From Canna indica (taxonomy: Eukaryota; Streptophyta; Magnoliopsida; Zingiberales; Cannaceae): a stretch of DNA of 64,000 nt. The stretch lies in NCBI GenBank assembly GCA_034359265.1, contig CP136895.1, positions 50,982,001 through 51,046,000 of the forward strand, given 5' to 3'. Shown here piece after piece: positions 42,532 to 54,598 of the stretch (position 1 is its first letter; each line of letters begins with the position of its first letter). The notes under the pieces were generated by a model. The model ran no database searches. It was not told where the DNA came from and saw nothing but the letters and a program-made list of their open reading frames with translations. Position numbers and translations under genes: made by a program.

Positions 42532-43797
42532 CCTTTCTTTGCAGCTTCGCTTGCAGCGATGTACTCAGTTTCTATCACCGAGTCGGCCACAATACCTTAC
42601 TTGGAACTTTTCTAGCATATTGCGCCACCATTCAGAGTAAATACATACCCTGATATGGATTTACTATCATCAGGGTTTGACTGAAAGCTAGAATTAGTAC
42701 GTGTAGCCTTCCAGTTTGAAATCGGACCCACCATAAATCAGGAGAACATCTTTAGTTCTTCTCAAGTACTTAAGAAAATTATTCACGGCTTTCCAATGTT
42801 CATCTCCAGGATCTGCCTGAAATTAGCTAGTTATCCTAGGGCATAAGCCATATCAAACCGAGTACAAAAGCATCACATAGATGATGGATCCTACCACTGA
42901 AACATCGGGGATCTCACTCATCCTTTTTCTCTCCTCAAGTGTCTTAGGAAAGATCCTTTTGGAAAGAGTGATGCAATGACTCATAAGCAAGTAACATATT
43001 TTACTGTCTTTCATGCTAAACCTTTTTAGTACAATATTAATATACCGAGACTAGGACAAACCAAGCATCCTTTTAGATCTGTCCCTATAGATCTTAATGT
43101 TGAGTACGTAGGATGCTTCACCCAAGTCTTTCATCGAGAAGTTTTTGGATAATCATGCTTTCACTGACTAGAGCATGGAAATATCATTCCCAATGAGCAG
43201 TATGTCATCTACATACAACACAATAAACACAATAGCGCTCCCACTAACTTTCTTGTAAACACAAGGTTCATCCATATTTTTGATAAAACCAAACTCTTTG
43301 ACTATCTCATCAAAATGGATGTTCTAATTCCTCAAGTCTTGCTTGAGTCCATAAATGGACTTTTGCAACTTGCATACCTTTTCCGATCCTACTGGCTGAA
43401 TCATATAGACTTCTTCATCAAGTTCACCATTGAGGAATGCAGTCTTGACATCCATCTGCCAGATCTCGTAATCATGGTATGCTGCAATGGCTAGCAATAT
43501 CCTAACGGACTTGAGCATGGCTACAGGAGAAAAAGTTTCATCATAGTCAACACCTTATCTTTGAGTGAAACATTTTGCAACTCGTCTGGCCTTATAGGTC
43601 TCCACTTGGCCATCAACTCCGATTTTTCTCTTAAAGATCCACTTACACCCTATAGGAGTGACTCCTTTGGGCAAGTTAACCAAAGTCCAAACTTGGTTGG
43701 TGAACATAGAGTCCATTTCGGATTGCATTGCTTCTTGCCACTGCTTGCAATCAACATCCTTGATTGCTTGATCATAGGATTGCGGATCAATATTTTC
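42532..43797 (-). pseudogene. Copia A reverse transcriptase and proximal RNase H
   Basis: Going down on the minus strand: RT start near 43790 (QWQEAMQSEMDSM, WTLVNLPKG), a stop near 43560, then [38 protein letters not shown] and KSIYGLKQ (43518-43324), the catalytic YVDD around 43195-43210, then thumb and connection segments with several stops, and ADSVIETEYIAASEAAKKG ending at 42532. The polymerase was complete before decay. Frame breaks make it inactive. Confidence 0.85.
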
Positions 43798-44236
43798 CTA
43801 GTCATTCTTAATAGTCAGGAAGAACTTCTCAAGTTGTCGATGCAATCTCCCTGATCGACGAAGAGTGGTGGGAGGTAGTGTTTCTGCGATTGGTTTATCT
43901 TGTAGACTATCCACTGTTTGTTGTGATTTGGCCTGTGGTTGTTGAACTTCATCAAGCTCAACATTTATTCCACTTCCACTTTCCTCGATAAACTCTTTTT
44001 CTAAGAAAGTGGCATGCCTACTAACAAACACCTTTTGTTGAGTTGGCAAGTATAAGTAATGCCCTAAACTCTCTTTAGGATATCCCACAAACCTACACAT
44101 GGCTGATTTAGCATAAAGCTTATCTAAATCTTGAGATGCCTCAGACTTGGTTTCTTGCCACTCCATATCTCATATGGTGTACTAGAGACAAATTTTGTGG
44201 GAGCCTTATTCAGAAGGTAGATGGTTGTTTCAAGAG
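43798..44236 (-). pseudogene. Copia A integrase C-terminal region
   Basis: The minus frame holds ALETTIYLLNKAPTKFVSST then PYEIWSGKKPSLRHLKI, and after a frame change the C-terminal part with KSAMCRFVGYPKESLGHYLY, a typical integrase GKGY-type region, and a linker towards RT with RRSGRLHR. It is cut at 44236 by element C; its upstream continuation is at 51565. Confidence 0.85.
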
Positions 44237-44241
44237 CATAT

Positions 44242-45322
44242 TGTTGGCCCAAGGGTTCTCCCTCGGCCTTGATCTCTATTTTGATGATAACAAATATGTA
44301 TTTAATATATTTGTGAAGTTTTGAGTTCAGGTTGAGGTTACGACAAGTGTGCAAGAAGATGGTTGGAAAAAATAGCCTTAGCCCAGGTTTGTTCGACCGA
44401 TCGGTCGACCAAATAAGCCCAAAAATTTATAGTGGCCAATTCGATCGATCGACCGGACAAAGTAAGAAATTGGCAGTAGCCAATTTGGTCGACCAGTCGG
44501 TCGACCGAATGTGGCCAGAAAGTGGCAGAAGCCCTGCGGTCGCTGGGCAATTGATCAGTCGGTCAATAAACGATCGACCGATAAGCGATCGGACGACGCC
44601 CAATGGGTAGAAAAATGCCCGTTGGAGTGAACTACCGAGTGAGGGGTTATAAATACCCCTCACCAAGCTTCATTAACTCTTCTTAACAAGTCTTACAAGC
44701 TTCCTAAGTGTGATTTGAGCCTTCCAAAGTTGATTTGATCGTGCTTGCTTCTCCGATCGACTATTTCTCTCAAATGCTCATCTTCACTTGACTCCGGCTT
44801 CGATTCGACCTCAACATCTTGTGGAGTTGGAGGCGTTGAATGCTTGGAAAAAGCTCTTGGTTGTGGTTTACTCTTCAGCTCTTTTCATTATAATTTTACT
44901 TGTTATTTGAACTCGTTTCTTCATTGTTAGCTTGCTAGGTGTGCTAGTGTAAACACTTAGGATTTATTTTGTAGAATTATGTTTTGCCTAGGTGAATAGG
45001 TTTCAGGCATTCTCAAAAGGTTGAGAAGGAAGGTCTCGATTATATTCAAAGGGAAACACATAGTCTATAAAGTGTTGGTTAAAAATCCTTAGTGTGGAGC
45101 CAAGGTAGTGGAGTAGGCGGTCGGCCGAACCACTCTAATTGCTTGTGTTTGCATTGTGTTGCTCATTTGATATACCTTGTTATTTATACTTGTCAAGCAT
45201 CATAATTTAGTTGCACGATTAATTTGGTCGCGTTAGAAATCAAACTTGAAAGAAATCAAATAAAAGTTAAAATTCATCCAACACTATTCAACCTCCCTTC
45301 TAGTGTGGGTATCCATTCAACA
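44242..45322 (+). repeat. 5' LTR of Copia C
   Basis: TGTTGGCCCAAGGG to GGGTATCCATTCAACA, 1,081 bp. It contains the GGTCGACC palindrome tract (44395-44590) and a TATAAATA word near 44650 as the likely promoter. Confidence 0.92.
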
Positions 45323-45324
45323 AT

Positions 45325-45336
45325 TGGTATTAGAGC
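45325..45336 (+). promoter_or_regulatory. Primer-binding site of Copia C
   Basis: TGGTATTAGAGC, complementary to the initiator tRNA-Met 3' end with one change, two bases after the LTR. Confidence 0.88.
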
Positions 45337-45379
45337 AAGGTTATAGGATTTGATTTAACCATCTACCCTACAATTTAGA

Positions 45380-46960
45380 ATGTCTAACGATATCCAACTA
45401 GCTCAAGGGTCTTCTACTCATACTCCACGACTATTTGATGGAAACAACTATGTCTATTGGAAAATTCGTATGAATAGCTTCCTTCAATCACTTGGCATGG
45501 ATGCATGGAGGATGATCCAAGTAGAGTATAAGCAACCCATTAAGGATATGGACGAGTGGAGTCCAGAAGAAATTAGACTCTTTAATGCAAATGCCAAGGC
45601 CATCAATGCACTATATTGTAGCCTATCCATTAATGAGTTTAATAGAATTTCTACTTGTAAGTCGGCCTATGAACTTTGGAGTGTCCTAGAGACCACACAT
45701 GAAGGCACCTCACAAGTTAAGGAATCTAAGATAAATCTCCTCATGCATGATTATGAAATGTTTAAAATGTTTTCGCATGAATCAATTGATGTCATGTATG
45801 CTAAATTTCAAAATATTATAAATTGCTTAGCTAACCTTGGTAGAGACATCAAGGAAGAGGAGAAGGTAAGGAAACTCCTTCGTTCTCTTCCGAAAGCTTG
45901 GGAGCCAAAAGTAATTGCAATCATGGAATCATAGGACTTGGGGACATTGAAGCTCACTGAGCTCATTGGGTCTCTTATGACACATGAGACCCATATGAAG
46001 CAATACAAGGAGGAAGATGCCCCCAAAGGTAAGACCATTGCCTTAAAAGCATCACACCGGGTTGAAGAACCTCTATTATCCGAGGAAGAGATGGATGCTT
46101 TTGAAGAAATGACGATGATGGCAAGGAGATTCATGAACTTCATGAGGGGCGGTATGAGAAAAGGCAAAGGAGGATACACATGCTTCAATTACAATAAAAT
46201 CGGGCACCTAAGGAAGGATTGCCCACTCCTCAAGATGGCATCTACGTCCTACCCCAACAAGAACGACAAGTATAAGAAGAAGAAGAAGAAGAAGGTGATG
46301 ATGGCGTCATGGGATGAGAGTGAATCCTCATCAAGTGAAGAGAAAACCAAGAGTGAGAAGACAAATCTTTGCCTTATGGCAAACGACAATGAGGTAAAGT
46401 TTACTTTTGGTGAAATTTCATTTACGCAAGAAGAGTTAGAATTGGAATTTGATCAAATGCATGATGAATTCAATACTATTAGAAAAAAGTTCAAAGAGCT
46501 TAAAAAGGATAATAAATTTTTAGATCTTGAAAATGATAACTTGATACTTTCATGTAATGCCCTAAGGAAAGAAGTGGATGTCCTTAAAGAAGAAAAGCAT
46601 ATCTTAGAAGATGACAATAAAAGCTTAGAAAATGAAAACAAAAAATTAGAAAATGAGAACAAGTTCTTAAGTGATCATGTAGAGCACTTAAATGATAGTA
46701 TGCTTAATCTAAAAAAGGAATTATGCATGCTAAATGAGAAAATAACAACCTTACAAAATGTCATGCCTAAGGTTGTAAATGCTAGAAAAACTACAAATAA
46801 TCTTGCTCATGAACACTTCCATGATCACACATATAGAATAAGAAAATTTAATTAAAGTTGTTTTTCATATGATATTTTTGGCCATATGGCTAGAGATTGT
46901 GCACTAAGGAGGAACCCCCATGCTAAGTTCACTTGGGTTCCTAAGATGACTAATACTCAA
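45380..46960 (+). pseudogene. Copia C Gag, interrupted
   Basis: The first part (45380-45934, about 184 codons) begins MSNDIQLAQGSSTHTPRLFD, the start of a UBN2-type capsid, with NYVYWKIRMNSFLQSLGMDA. A TAG ends it; the frame continues directly from 45938 as GTLKLTELIGSLMTHE. The second part has a zinc knuckle CFNYNKIGHLRKDC (46181-46222) in which the second Cys is Tyr, then a long Lys/Glu coiled coil (46430-46770). A second knuckle around 46875-46915 also has Tyr in place of the second Cys. Long coiled coils after the capsid are usual in Sireviruses. It is non-functional. Confidence 0.88.
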
Positions 46961-46988
46961 TGACCCAAGAAGATTTGGGTACCTAAAA

Positions 46989-48124
46989 TTGTCTCTTCTT
47001 CTTTTGTACATGGAGAAACATTCTCAAGCAAGTAGAAGCACATGGATCTTGGATAGCGGTTGCTCAAAACACATGACGGATGATATCAATCTCTTCGCAA
47101 CCTTATCAAGCAAGGATGGCGGACATGTGGATTTTAGAGATAATGCCAAAGCTAAGATTGTTGGCAATGGTGGTGTATGTATACTTCCCTACCCATGCAT
47201 TAAAAATGCATCATTAGAAGTGCATTAAAAATGGTGGTGTATGTAGTATATCTCAATTATGTGGTAATGGTTATGTTATTATTTTTGAAGCATCTAAATG
47301 CATCATTAGAAGTGCACCATCTAATGATAATGTATTTATTGGAAATAGGCAAGAAAATATATACACACTAATTTTAAATGTATACCATAATCCTCATGTT
47401 AGATGCTTAGTTGCCATTGTAAATGATTCTTGGTTGTGGCATAGAAGACTAGGACATGCTAGTATGAGCCTCATCCAAGAAATAACAAAAAAGGACTTAG
47501 TTAAAAGTATACCTAAGATAAAATTTGAAAATGACAAACTTTGTGATGCATGTCAACATGGAAAATAAGTTAAGTCATCATTTCATAATCAAGTTAGTAC
47601 ATCTAGAATATTAGAACTTGTGCACATGGATCTCTTTGGTCCTTGTGATGTGACAAGTCTAGGTGGAAAATTATATTGCTATGTTTTGGTTAATAATTTC
47701 TCGAGATTTACATGGGTTTTCTTCTTAGTGATTTCTTTAAAAAGTTTGCTAGGAGAGTTATAAATAAAAAAGGAATTTCGATTTTGAAAATTAGAAGTGA
47801 CAATGGAGGAGAATTTAGAATTAAAAAGTTTTTCGAATTTTGTGATGAATTATGTATTGAGCATACCTTTTCTTCCCCTAGGTACCCTCAACAAAATGGG
47901 GTGTTGAGAGGAAGAATAAAACTTTACAAGAAATGACTAGGATCATGCTTTGTAAAAATAATTTACCAAAGTATTTTTGGGCCGAAGCCATAAATACCTC
48001 TTATTATGTACTCAATCGTGTTTTATTAAGACTTAGAATCAAGAAAATACTTTTTGAGCTTTGGAATGATAGAATTCGAAGTGTGGAATATTTTCTTGTT
48101 TTTGATGCAAATGTTTTATCTTAA
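46989..48124 (+). pseudogene. Copia C protease and integrase remnants
   Basis: The protease active-site segment WILDSGCSKHMT is at about 47035-47075. The pre-integrase motif WHRRLGHASM lies near 47435-47465, then a zinc-binding part with CDAC (47540-47565) and a stop. The integrase core is at 47712-47936 (IRSDNGGEFRIKKF, FSSPRYPQQNGV; the expected ERKN/E region is shifted in frame). 47933-48124 holds the end of the catalytic core with ARIMLCKN-type helix (here TRIMLCKNNLPKYFWAEAIN). Frameshifts separate the parts. Confidence 0.85.
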
Positions 48125-50055
48125 ACACTAAGGAACATCTAGGAAAATTTGATTCTAAATCTGATGAAGGTATTTTCCTAGGTTATTCTACTAGTTCTAA
48201 AGCTTATAGAGTTTATAATCGTAGAACTATAATAGTTGAAGAATCTATGCATGTCACCTTTGATGAAACTAATGATTCTTCTAGAAATATTAAGATTGTG
48301 AATTTAGATGAGGAACTTGAGGAATTGATATTTCATGACAAGGAGGTTGAAGATGAAAACAATGACTCATCATGACGAGCCTTCATCCTCAACCTTACCT
48401 CAAGGTGAAGAAGAAGAAGAAGAAGAAGAAGAAGAAGAGGAAGCTCTACCACCTCTCCCAAAAGGATACCGGTTGATAAGAGACCATCCAATTGACCAAG
48501 TCATTGGAGAGCCATCAACGGGAGTGGTAACACACTCTAAACTCAAAAAACATGTGTCAATATATAGCTTTTATATCTCAAGTAGAGCCTAAAAACATTA
48601 AGGAAACTATAGAAGATAAATTTTGGGTAATTGCCATGCAAGAGGAACTAAATCAATTTATTAGGAATGATATTTGGGATTTAGTACCTAGACCTAGTGG
48701 ACAAACTGTAATTGGGACTAAATGGGTGTTTAGAAACAAGTTGGATGAAAGAGGTTTAGTCATTAGAAACAAAGCTAGATTAGTGGCCCAAGAGTATATA
48801 ATAAAGAGGAATGAATAGATTACAATGAAACTTATGCTCCCGTAGCTAGATTAGAAGCAATTCGCATGCTTTTAGCTTATGCAAGTTTTAAAGGTTTTAA
48901 GCTTTTTCAAATGGATGTCAAAAGTGCATTTTCGAATGGCCCTATTGATGAAGAAGTTTATGTTGAGCAACCCCCCGATTTTGAAAGTTTTGAGTTTCCC
49001 AATCATGTTTTTAAACTTAAAAAAGCTTTGTACGATTTAAAACAAGCCCCTAGGACTTGGTATGAATGGCTTTCCACGTTTTTGATTGATCAAGATTTTA
49101 GCACTGGAAAAGCCGATGTTTCTCTCTTCATTAAAAATGATAAAAATGACATTTTGCTTGTGCAAATTTATGTGGAAGATATTATATTTGGTGCTATTAA
49201 TGAATTGCTTTGTGAGTGGTTTGCAAAGTGCATGCAAGAGAAGTTTGAGATGAGCATGATGGGAGAACTCTCCTTCATGCTTGGTCTCCAAATCAAGAAA
49301 ACCAACAAAAGGATCTTCATAAATCAAGCCAAGTACACAAAAGAGCTCATCAAAAGGTTTGGGATGAATGAAGCCAAGATAACTTCTACACCAATGAGCA
49401 CATCCATTAAGCTTGATAAAAATGAAGATGGTGTAAAGGTAGATGAAAAACAATATCGAGGTATGATCGGTACCCTTCTCTATTTAATCGCAAGTAGATC
49501 CGATATCATATTTACTATTTGTGCATGTGCTAGATTTTAATCTTGTCCTAAAAGGTCTCACTTAAGTGTGGTCAAATGCATATTAAGATATTTGAAATAC
49601 ACAATTGAATTAGGATTATGGTATCCATATAATGCATCTTTCGATTTAATTGGTTTTCAGATGCCAATTTTGCCGGGTGTAAAGTAGATAGAAAAAACAC
49701 TGATGGGTGTAGTCAATTCCTAGGGGTCTTGTCTCTTGGTTTTCAAAGAAACAAAACCCAGTTGCACTTTCAACTACTGAAGCAGAATACATCATCGCGG
49801 CTAGTTGTTGTGCACAAGTCCTTTGGATGAAACAAACCCTTTTAGATTATGGACTTAAATATTCATGTATACCCATATATTGTGATAATACTAAGGCACC
49901 ATTTTCTTAGGGATAATATAACTAAGGGAAATATATCTGTGATATTTGTATCCACCGATAAGCAACTTGCGGATATATTTACAAAACCCTTAAATGAAAA
50001 AAGCTTTACAAATTTAAGAATGCAATTAGGGATTTGTGCTTTGCCAAGTGTTTAA
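48125..50055 (+). pseudogene. Copia C reverse transcriptase and RNase H remnants
   Basis: A GAA trinucleotide run (48410-48440) gives a Glu tract in the linker. RT begins at 48590-48818 with WVIAMQEELNQF and GTKWVFRNKLDERG, breaks, and continues 48866-49540 with MDVKSAFSNGPIDEEVYVEQ (family norm SAFLNG) and the catalytic motif YVED in place of YVDD, then MSMMGELSFMLGLQIKKTN. RNase H is at 49541-50055, including STTEAEYI and, at the end, ADIFTKPLNEKSFTNLRMQL. The change D to E at the first catalytic Asp would abolish polymerase activity. Element D carries a close relative with an intact YVDD. Confidence 0.88.
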
Positions 50056-50479
50056 ACTTTCAAAATTTACATGCCTTTTGAAAAATTGCATTTCATGTAA
50101 TATCATCACACTTATGTATTGCCTTGTAATGGGACTTTGCGACTTATCGATATTTGTCTTCTATAGGCTTACATTGATAGGAAAGACTATAGTGATAGAT
50201 GATACTCGATTATATGGTTTTCTCGGTTTTATTGATGAAACTCATATAGTACATTAGGTATTGCCCTTTTTGATTGATATCAACAGGGGGTGAAAAAGCA
50301 AGGTCATATGTGTTTTATGATGCATATAGATAGGGGGAGTTATAAGCATGATATGCATATTGATAGGAGAAGCATATGTCAAGTTGCAAAATATGTTGTG
50401 TATGGCTTAACTCAAACTCACAAATGATACTTATAGTACTTAGAGTTTTATAGGATTTCATGTTTTGTTTGTCATCATA

Positions 50480-50492
50480 AAAAAGGGAGAGA
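50480..50492 (+). promoter_or_regulatory. Polypurine tract of Copia C
   Basis: AAAAAAGGGAGAG immediately before the 3' LTR, the site of plus-strand priming. Confidence 0.8.
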
Positions 50493-50493
50493 T

Positions 50494-51559
50494 ATTTGGC
50501 CCAAGGGTTCTCCCTAGGCCTTGATAACTATTTTTATGATATCAAATATATATTTAATATATTTGTGAAGTTTTGAGTTCAGCTTAAGGTTACGATAAGT
50601 GCGCAAGAAGATGGCTGGAAAAAAAAGTCTCAGCCCAAGTTTAATCGACCGAACAAGGCCAAAAATTGGCAGTGGCCAATCCGGTCAATCGGTCGGTCGA
50701 CCGAACAAAGTAAGAAATTGGCAGTAGCCAATTTGATCGACCGAATGTGGCTAGAAAGTGGCAGAAGCCCTGTGGTCGCTGGGCGGTTGATCAGTCGGTC
50801 GACCGACGATTGATTGACAAGCAACCAGATGACGTCCAACTAGCAGATAAATGCCCATTGGAGTGAACTGCCGAGTGAGGGGTTATCAATACCCCTCACC
50901 AACCTTCATTAACTCTTCTTAACAAGTCTTACAAACTTTCTAAGTGTGATTTGAGCCTTCCAAAGTTGATTTGCTCGCGCTTGCTTCTCCGATCGACGAT
51001 TTCTCTCAAGCGCTTATCTTTCCTCGACTCCAGCTTCGATTCGACCTCAACATTTTGTGGAGTTGGAGGCGTTGAAGGCTTGGAAAAGAGCTCTTAGTTG
51101 TGGTTTACTCTTTAGCTCTTTTCATTGTAATTTTACTTGTTATTTGAACTCGTTTCTTCATTGTTAGCTAGCTAGGTGTGCTAGTGTAAACACTTAGGGT
51201 TTGCTCTGTAGAATTGTGTTTTGCCTAGGTGAATATGTTCGAGGCATTCTCAAAGGGTTGAGAAGGAAGGCCTCGGTTGTATTCAAAGGGAAACACATAG
51301 TCTATAAAGTGTTGGTTAGAAATCCTTGGAGTGGAGCCAAGGTAGTGGAGTAGGAGATTGGCCGAACCACTCTAATTGCTTGTGTTTGCATTGTGTTCCT
51401 CATTTGATATACCTTGCTATTTATACTTGTCAAGCATCGTAATTTAGTTGCACAATTAATTTGGTCGCGTTAGAAATCGAACTCGAAAGAAATCAAATAG
51501 AAGTTAAAATTCACCCAACACTATTCAACCCCCCTTCTAGTGTGGGTATTCGTTCAACT
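50494..51559 (+). repeat. 3' LTR of Copia C
   Basis: Matches 44242-45322. The first bases are ATTTGGCCC instead of TGTTGGCCC and the last base pair is CT rather than CA. It contains the same palindrome tract (50640-50825), slightly shorter. Confidence 0.9.
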
Positions 51560-51564
51560 CATAT

Positions 51565-51960
51565 TCCCAAAAAGAAATCGGGAGATTAGTGAAGCAAAGC
51601 ATGGACCGCATCATGTCTAACAATGTGTGATTCCTTCTTTTAGACACTTCATTATGCTGCGGTGTGCCAGGAGGGGTCTATTCTCAGACAATCCCATTGT
51701 CCTTAAGATAATTTAGAAACTCAGTGGATAAGTATTCGCCACCTCGATCTGATCGAATGGTTTGAATACTTTTCCCTACTTGTTTCTCAACCTCAGCCCT
51801 ACACTCTTTGAACTTTTCAAAAGCATCGGACTTATGTCTCATCAAGTAGACATATCCATACCTCGATACACCGTCAATGAACGTGATGAAGTAAGAATAC
51901 CCACCTCTAGCTTGAGTTGTCATCGGTCCGCAAACGTTTGTGTGGACCTACTCTAACAAC
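51565..51960 (-). pseudogene. Copia A integrase catalytic core
   Basis: Minus frame 51923-51684: TTQARGGYSYFITFIDGVSR, then VYLMRHKSDAFEKFKE and IQTIRSDRGGEYLSTEF, with the D and D-G-E motifs of retroviral-type integrases. Further down, to 51565, it reads MRSMLCFTNLPISFWE before element C interrupts. A stop or frame change at about 51683 lies between. Confidence 0.88.
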
Positions 51961-52001
51961 TTCAGTGGCCCTCTCACTACGCCTAGTGAAGGGGGACTTG
52001 G

Positions 52002-52511
52002 TCATTTTTCCTTTGAGACAAGATTCACAAGTCGACATCCATTCAAAATCGAATGCAACCAGTTGATCCGTTTCTCATTAATATAACCTAGTCGCAAATG
52101 CCAAAGATAGGTGAGGTTCAAATTATCTCTTTTTCTTTTGTGCGTTTGTTCGGTATGAAAAATATCATCATTTATATCCAAGACCATCAAATCATTTGAA
52201 ATGTGTCCAGTTCCATATAATTCATCAGAATGATATATGCGACAACAATTGCCTTTCAAAGACATTTCATAACCTTGTTCAAGTAACAAAGGAACAGAAA
52301 TAACGTTCTTTATTAAAACTGGAGCGTAATAACAATTATTTAATCTAATGGTCTTGCCAGATGGCAGATTTAAACAATAGGCTCCTACGGCTAAAGCAGC
52401 AACTCTTGAACCATTGCCTACTCGAAGGTCGTAGTCGCCTTTGTTCAACATTCTACTTATTCTCAGCCCCTGCAACGAATTGCAAATGTGAGAACCACAA
52501 CCGGTATCCAA
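52002..52511 (-). pseudogene. Copia A protease end and pre-integrase domain
   Basis: The minus frame begins, after the LTR border, with LDTGCGSHICNSLQG, the protease active site (D-T-G), goes through a pocket-like region (VGNGSRVAALAVG), and ends with LWHLRLGYINEKRINWL, the pre-integrase HHCC-type segment, and CRLVNLVSKEK. Gag and the Trp normally preceding the DTG are gone because LTR B begins at 52512. Confidence 0.88.
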
Positions 52512-54598
52512 TGTTGGGATGGGAAGAAGAAGCACAACAGAAAAAGCGATTTAAAAATTCAAAACATCCCTAAACCAGCGATCAACTTTAGCAATCTTTA
52601 AAGAATTCAATCAACGAGTTGAAGGAGAAGATTTACCTTATACAACGGATGGTATGGCTGCTCCTATCCCTGTTTCAAGATGCACACGCGCACGTCCTCC
52701 AAGGAAAGTCCACCCCAAGCGCCTCGCAACAAGGGGGCAGCAAACACAGAGACTAGTTGTGGCTCAACGGAGAGGCAATCTCAATCCCGAAACACACCAA
52801 TGTGAAGCCGACCCTTCCACCAAGAACCGAGCACCAAAAGGGAGGAAGAGGGGATGAGAAAACCACGGAATGAGGAGGAAGATGAAGGAATACCTCCCTG
52901 TCCTTCTTGGACTCCTCGAAGAAGATGAAGTACATGAAACACTCAAGAGGAAGAGACCTTCAATCGGCTTCACAAAATCGGGGAAGGAAGCTTTAGATGG
53001 CCGCCCACCCAAGGAGATGAAGATGAGTTCTTGGAGCTTTTCTCTTCAAGAAGCCTCTCAAGAATGCAATCCTAAACCTTCTCCAAGATGAGTAACCAAT
53101 TTGCTTAACCCCCTTGAAGGAGGTTAGACTATCTATTTATAAGGGGCATAGGTTGCCACCTAGGTAGACCCCCCCCCCTTTTAAATCATCTCCCTGGAAT
53201 TCAAAATTCTGGGGTTTGTCTCCAAAATAATAATTTATATTTAATGGATTTATAATTAATTCTAAATAATAAATATAAACTTTAATTTTTCTCTATAAAT
53301 TAAGTTCTTATTGATTAAGATTTATCATGTGCCAATCCCTATAATTTAGGGATGCCTTACAAATTAAGGTTACCGAGGAACTCCTTTCTCGCGTATTCGT
53401 TCCTATAGGAGATATCTTTCCTATCATATCCGTAAACGAGATCCATGATCGTGTTGCAACATGTCCATGCTAGTAGACATATAGTGCCGCATACAGACTT
53501 TATCTCATAAGGTCCGTCATGAGATTAGCCTGTTGTGTGTGACCCATTGGGCCCCACACTAAGCCAGTAGTGAGTTGTGCATAACGGAGAGTCAGATCCG
53601 ATAGAATGACTTCTATTCGAATCTTACGAGCCACCACTAAAACCCTTTTAGTGTGGTCGTGAGAGACTCCACTCACAAGTCAAGATTGACATATAGCAAC
53701 GTGTCATGATTACCCGGATAGTGTGAGGTTCAATCTATAGGGGATCGAACGCCCTTCGGCGATTAGTTACCGTGCAACTAAGTCCCTCGGTTACAACATC
53801 CCAAAGTCAGCTAGGGTATGGAAGAAGTGTCAAACCCTAATACCGATTCATATGTATTCCACCCACCAAGATAATATCTCAATAATGAAACGTCAAAAAC
53901 GTCTTCCTGACTTTCATGTCTACTCCGGCCAGAGATTCTCGAGTCGACACTTGCAAGGACACATAGGACATTATCTCCTCTCACTGGGAGTAATCAATTC
54001 TATGTTGGTTGCTCACCTGCCTTCATGAATGCTTCCCCATGCCTAGTAATACCCGACACATGACACTGAGGGCCACGTAGGGATAAAACCAAGACAATGG
54101 GTCGTCACTCACAAGGTAACCACGACAACCTTAGGTCCAAGGACTGCTTGCACCTTCTATCACCCGAGGAACATCCTATTGACACTCATGTAAGGATTCC
54201 ATTTTGTGTTCCTCGTGCAGATTCGTTCAGTGAACTCATTCCCTAATGAGCACCTGCACTTGTACATTAATGACGACTCATAGGTAACTATGAGATTAGC
54301 TACCCCTTATCGTATAGGGCATGTACCAAGTGCATTAGTCTATTCGGAATCACCGATCCCCTAATTGGTGATCCTACGACTAGGAATATTTAGAACATGA
54401 GCATCTGGATTCCAAGTCTCACTGACATGAACTCATCATGGCCTCAAAATCAGTTGCCCGGGTTCATGGGGTTCATCACAATCTTTATGAATAAAGATGC
54501 ATCATATTGATGAAAAGGTTGCCTTATTAAGTTGATTGCCCTTGAATAGTCCCTAAACACATCGACATGTGATTGGCTCAAGGGCACTATTATGTTCA
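52512..54598 (-). repeat. 3' LTR of Copia element B
   Basis: On the minus strand it starts TGAACATAATAGTGCC (54598) directly after a polypurine tract AAGTGGGAGAT, and ends TTCCCATCCCAACA at 52512. It is 2,087 bp, with a TATAAATAGATAG promoter word near 53131-53143. It interrupts Copia A after its protease codons. Parts of it occur at 37534-37974 (same direction) and 36590-37533 (opposite). Confidence 0.82.

Larger units (their letters stand above)
44237..51564 (+). mobile_element. Copia element C (Sirevirus-like), complete with both LTRs, TSD CATAT
   Basis: The element is 44242-51559 (7.3 kb): 5' LTR 44242-45322, PBS 45325-45336, gag 45380-46960, pol 46989-50055, polypurine tract about 50480-50492, 3' LTR 50494-51559. 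CATAT is found at 44237-44241 and 51560-51564. It inserted into the integrase gene of Copia A, whose frame is continuous across the empty site. All genes carry stops or frameshifts and the two LTRs have visibly diverged, so the insertion is not recent. Confidence 0.93.
37534..52511 (-). mobile_element. Copia retrotransposon A, split by two insertions
   Basis: The minus-strand polyprotein runs 52511 to 51565, resumes at 44236 to 42532, and resumes at 38296 to 37996. The gaps are the Copia element C (44242-51559) and a CACTA element (38297-42528). At both junctions the protein frame continues across when the insert and one TSD copy are removed. Gag and the 5' LTR are missing because the element is cut at 52512 by the LTR of element B. 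LTR features resemble Angela/Tork-type Copia, which is a tentative placement. Confidence 0.85.

Noticed and set aside
46453..46662. Ser/Phe/Leu-rich minus frame opposite Copia C gag
   Set aside because: Antisense of the Lys/Glu coiled-coil segment.
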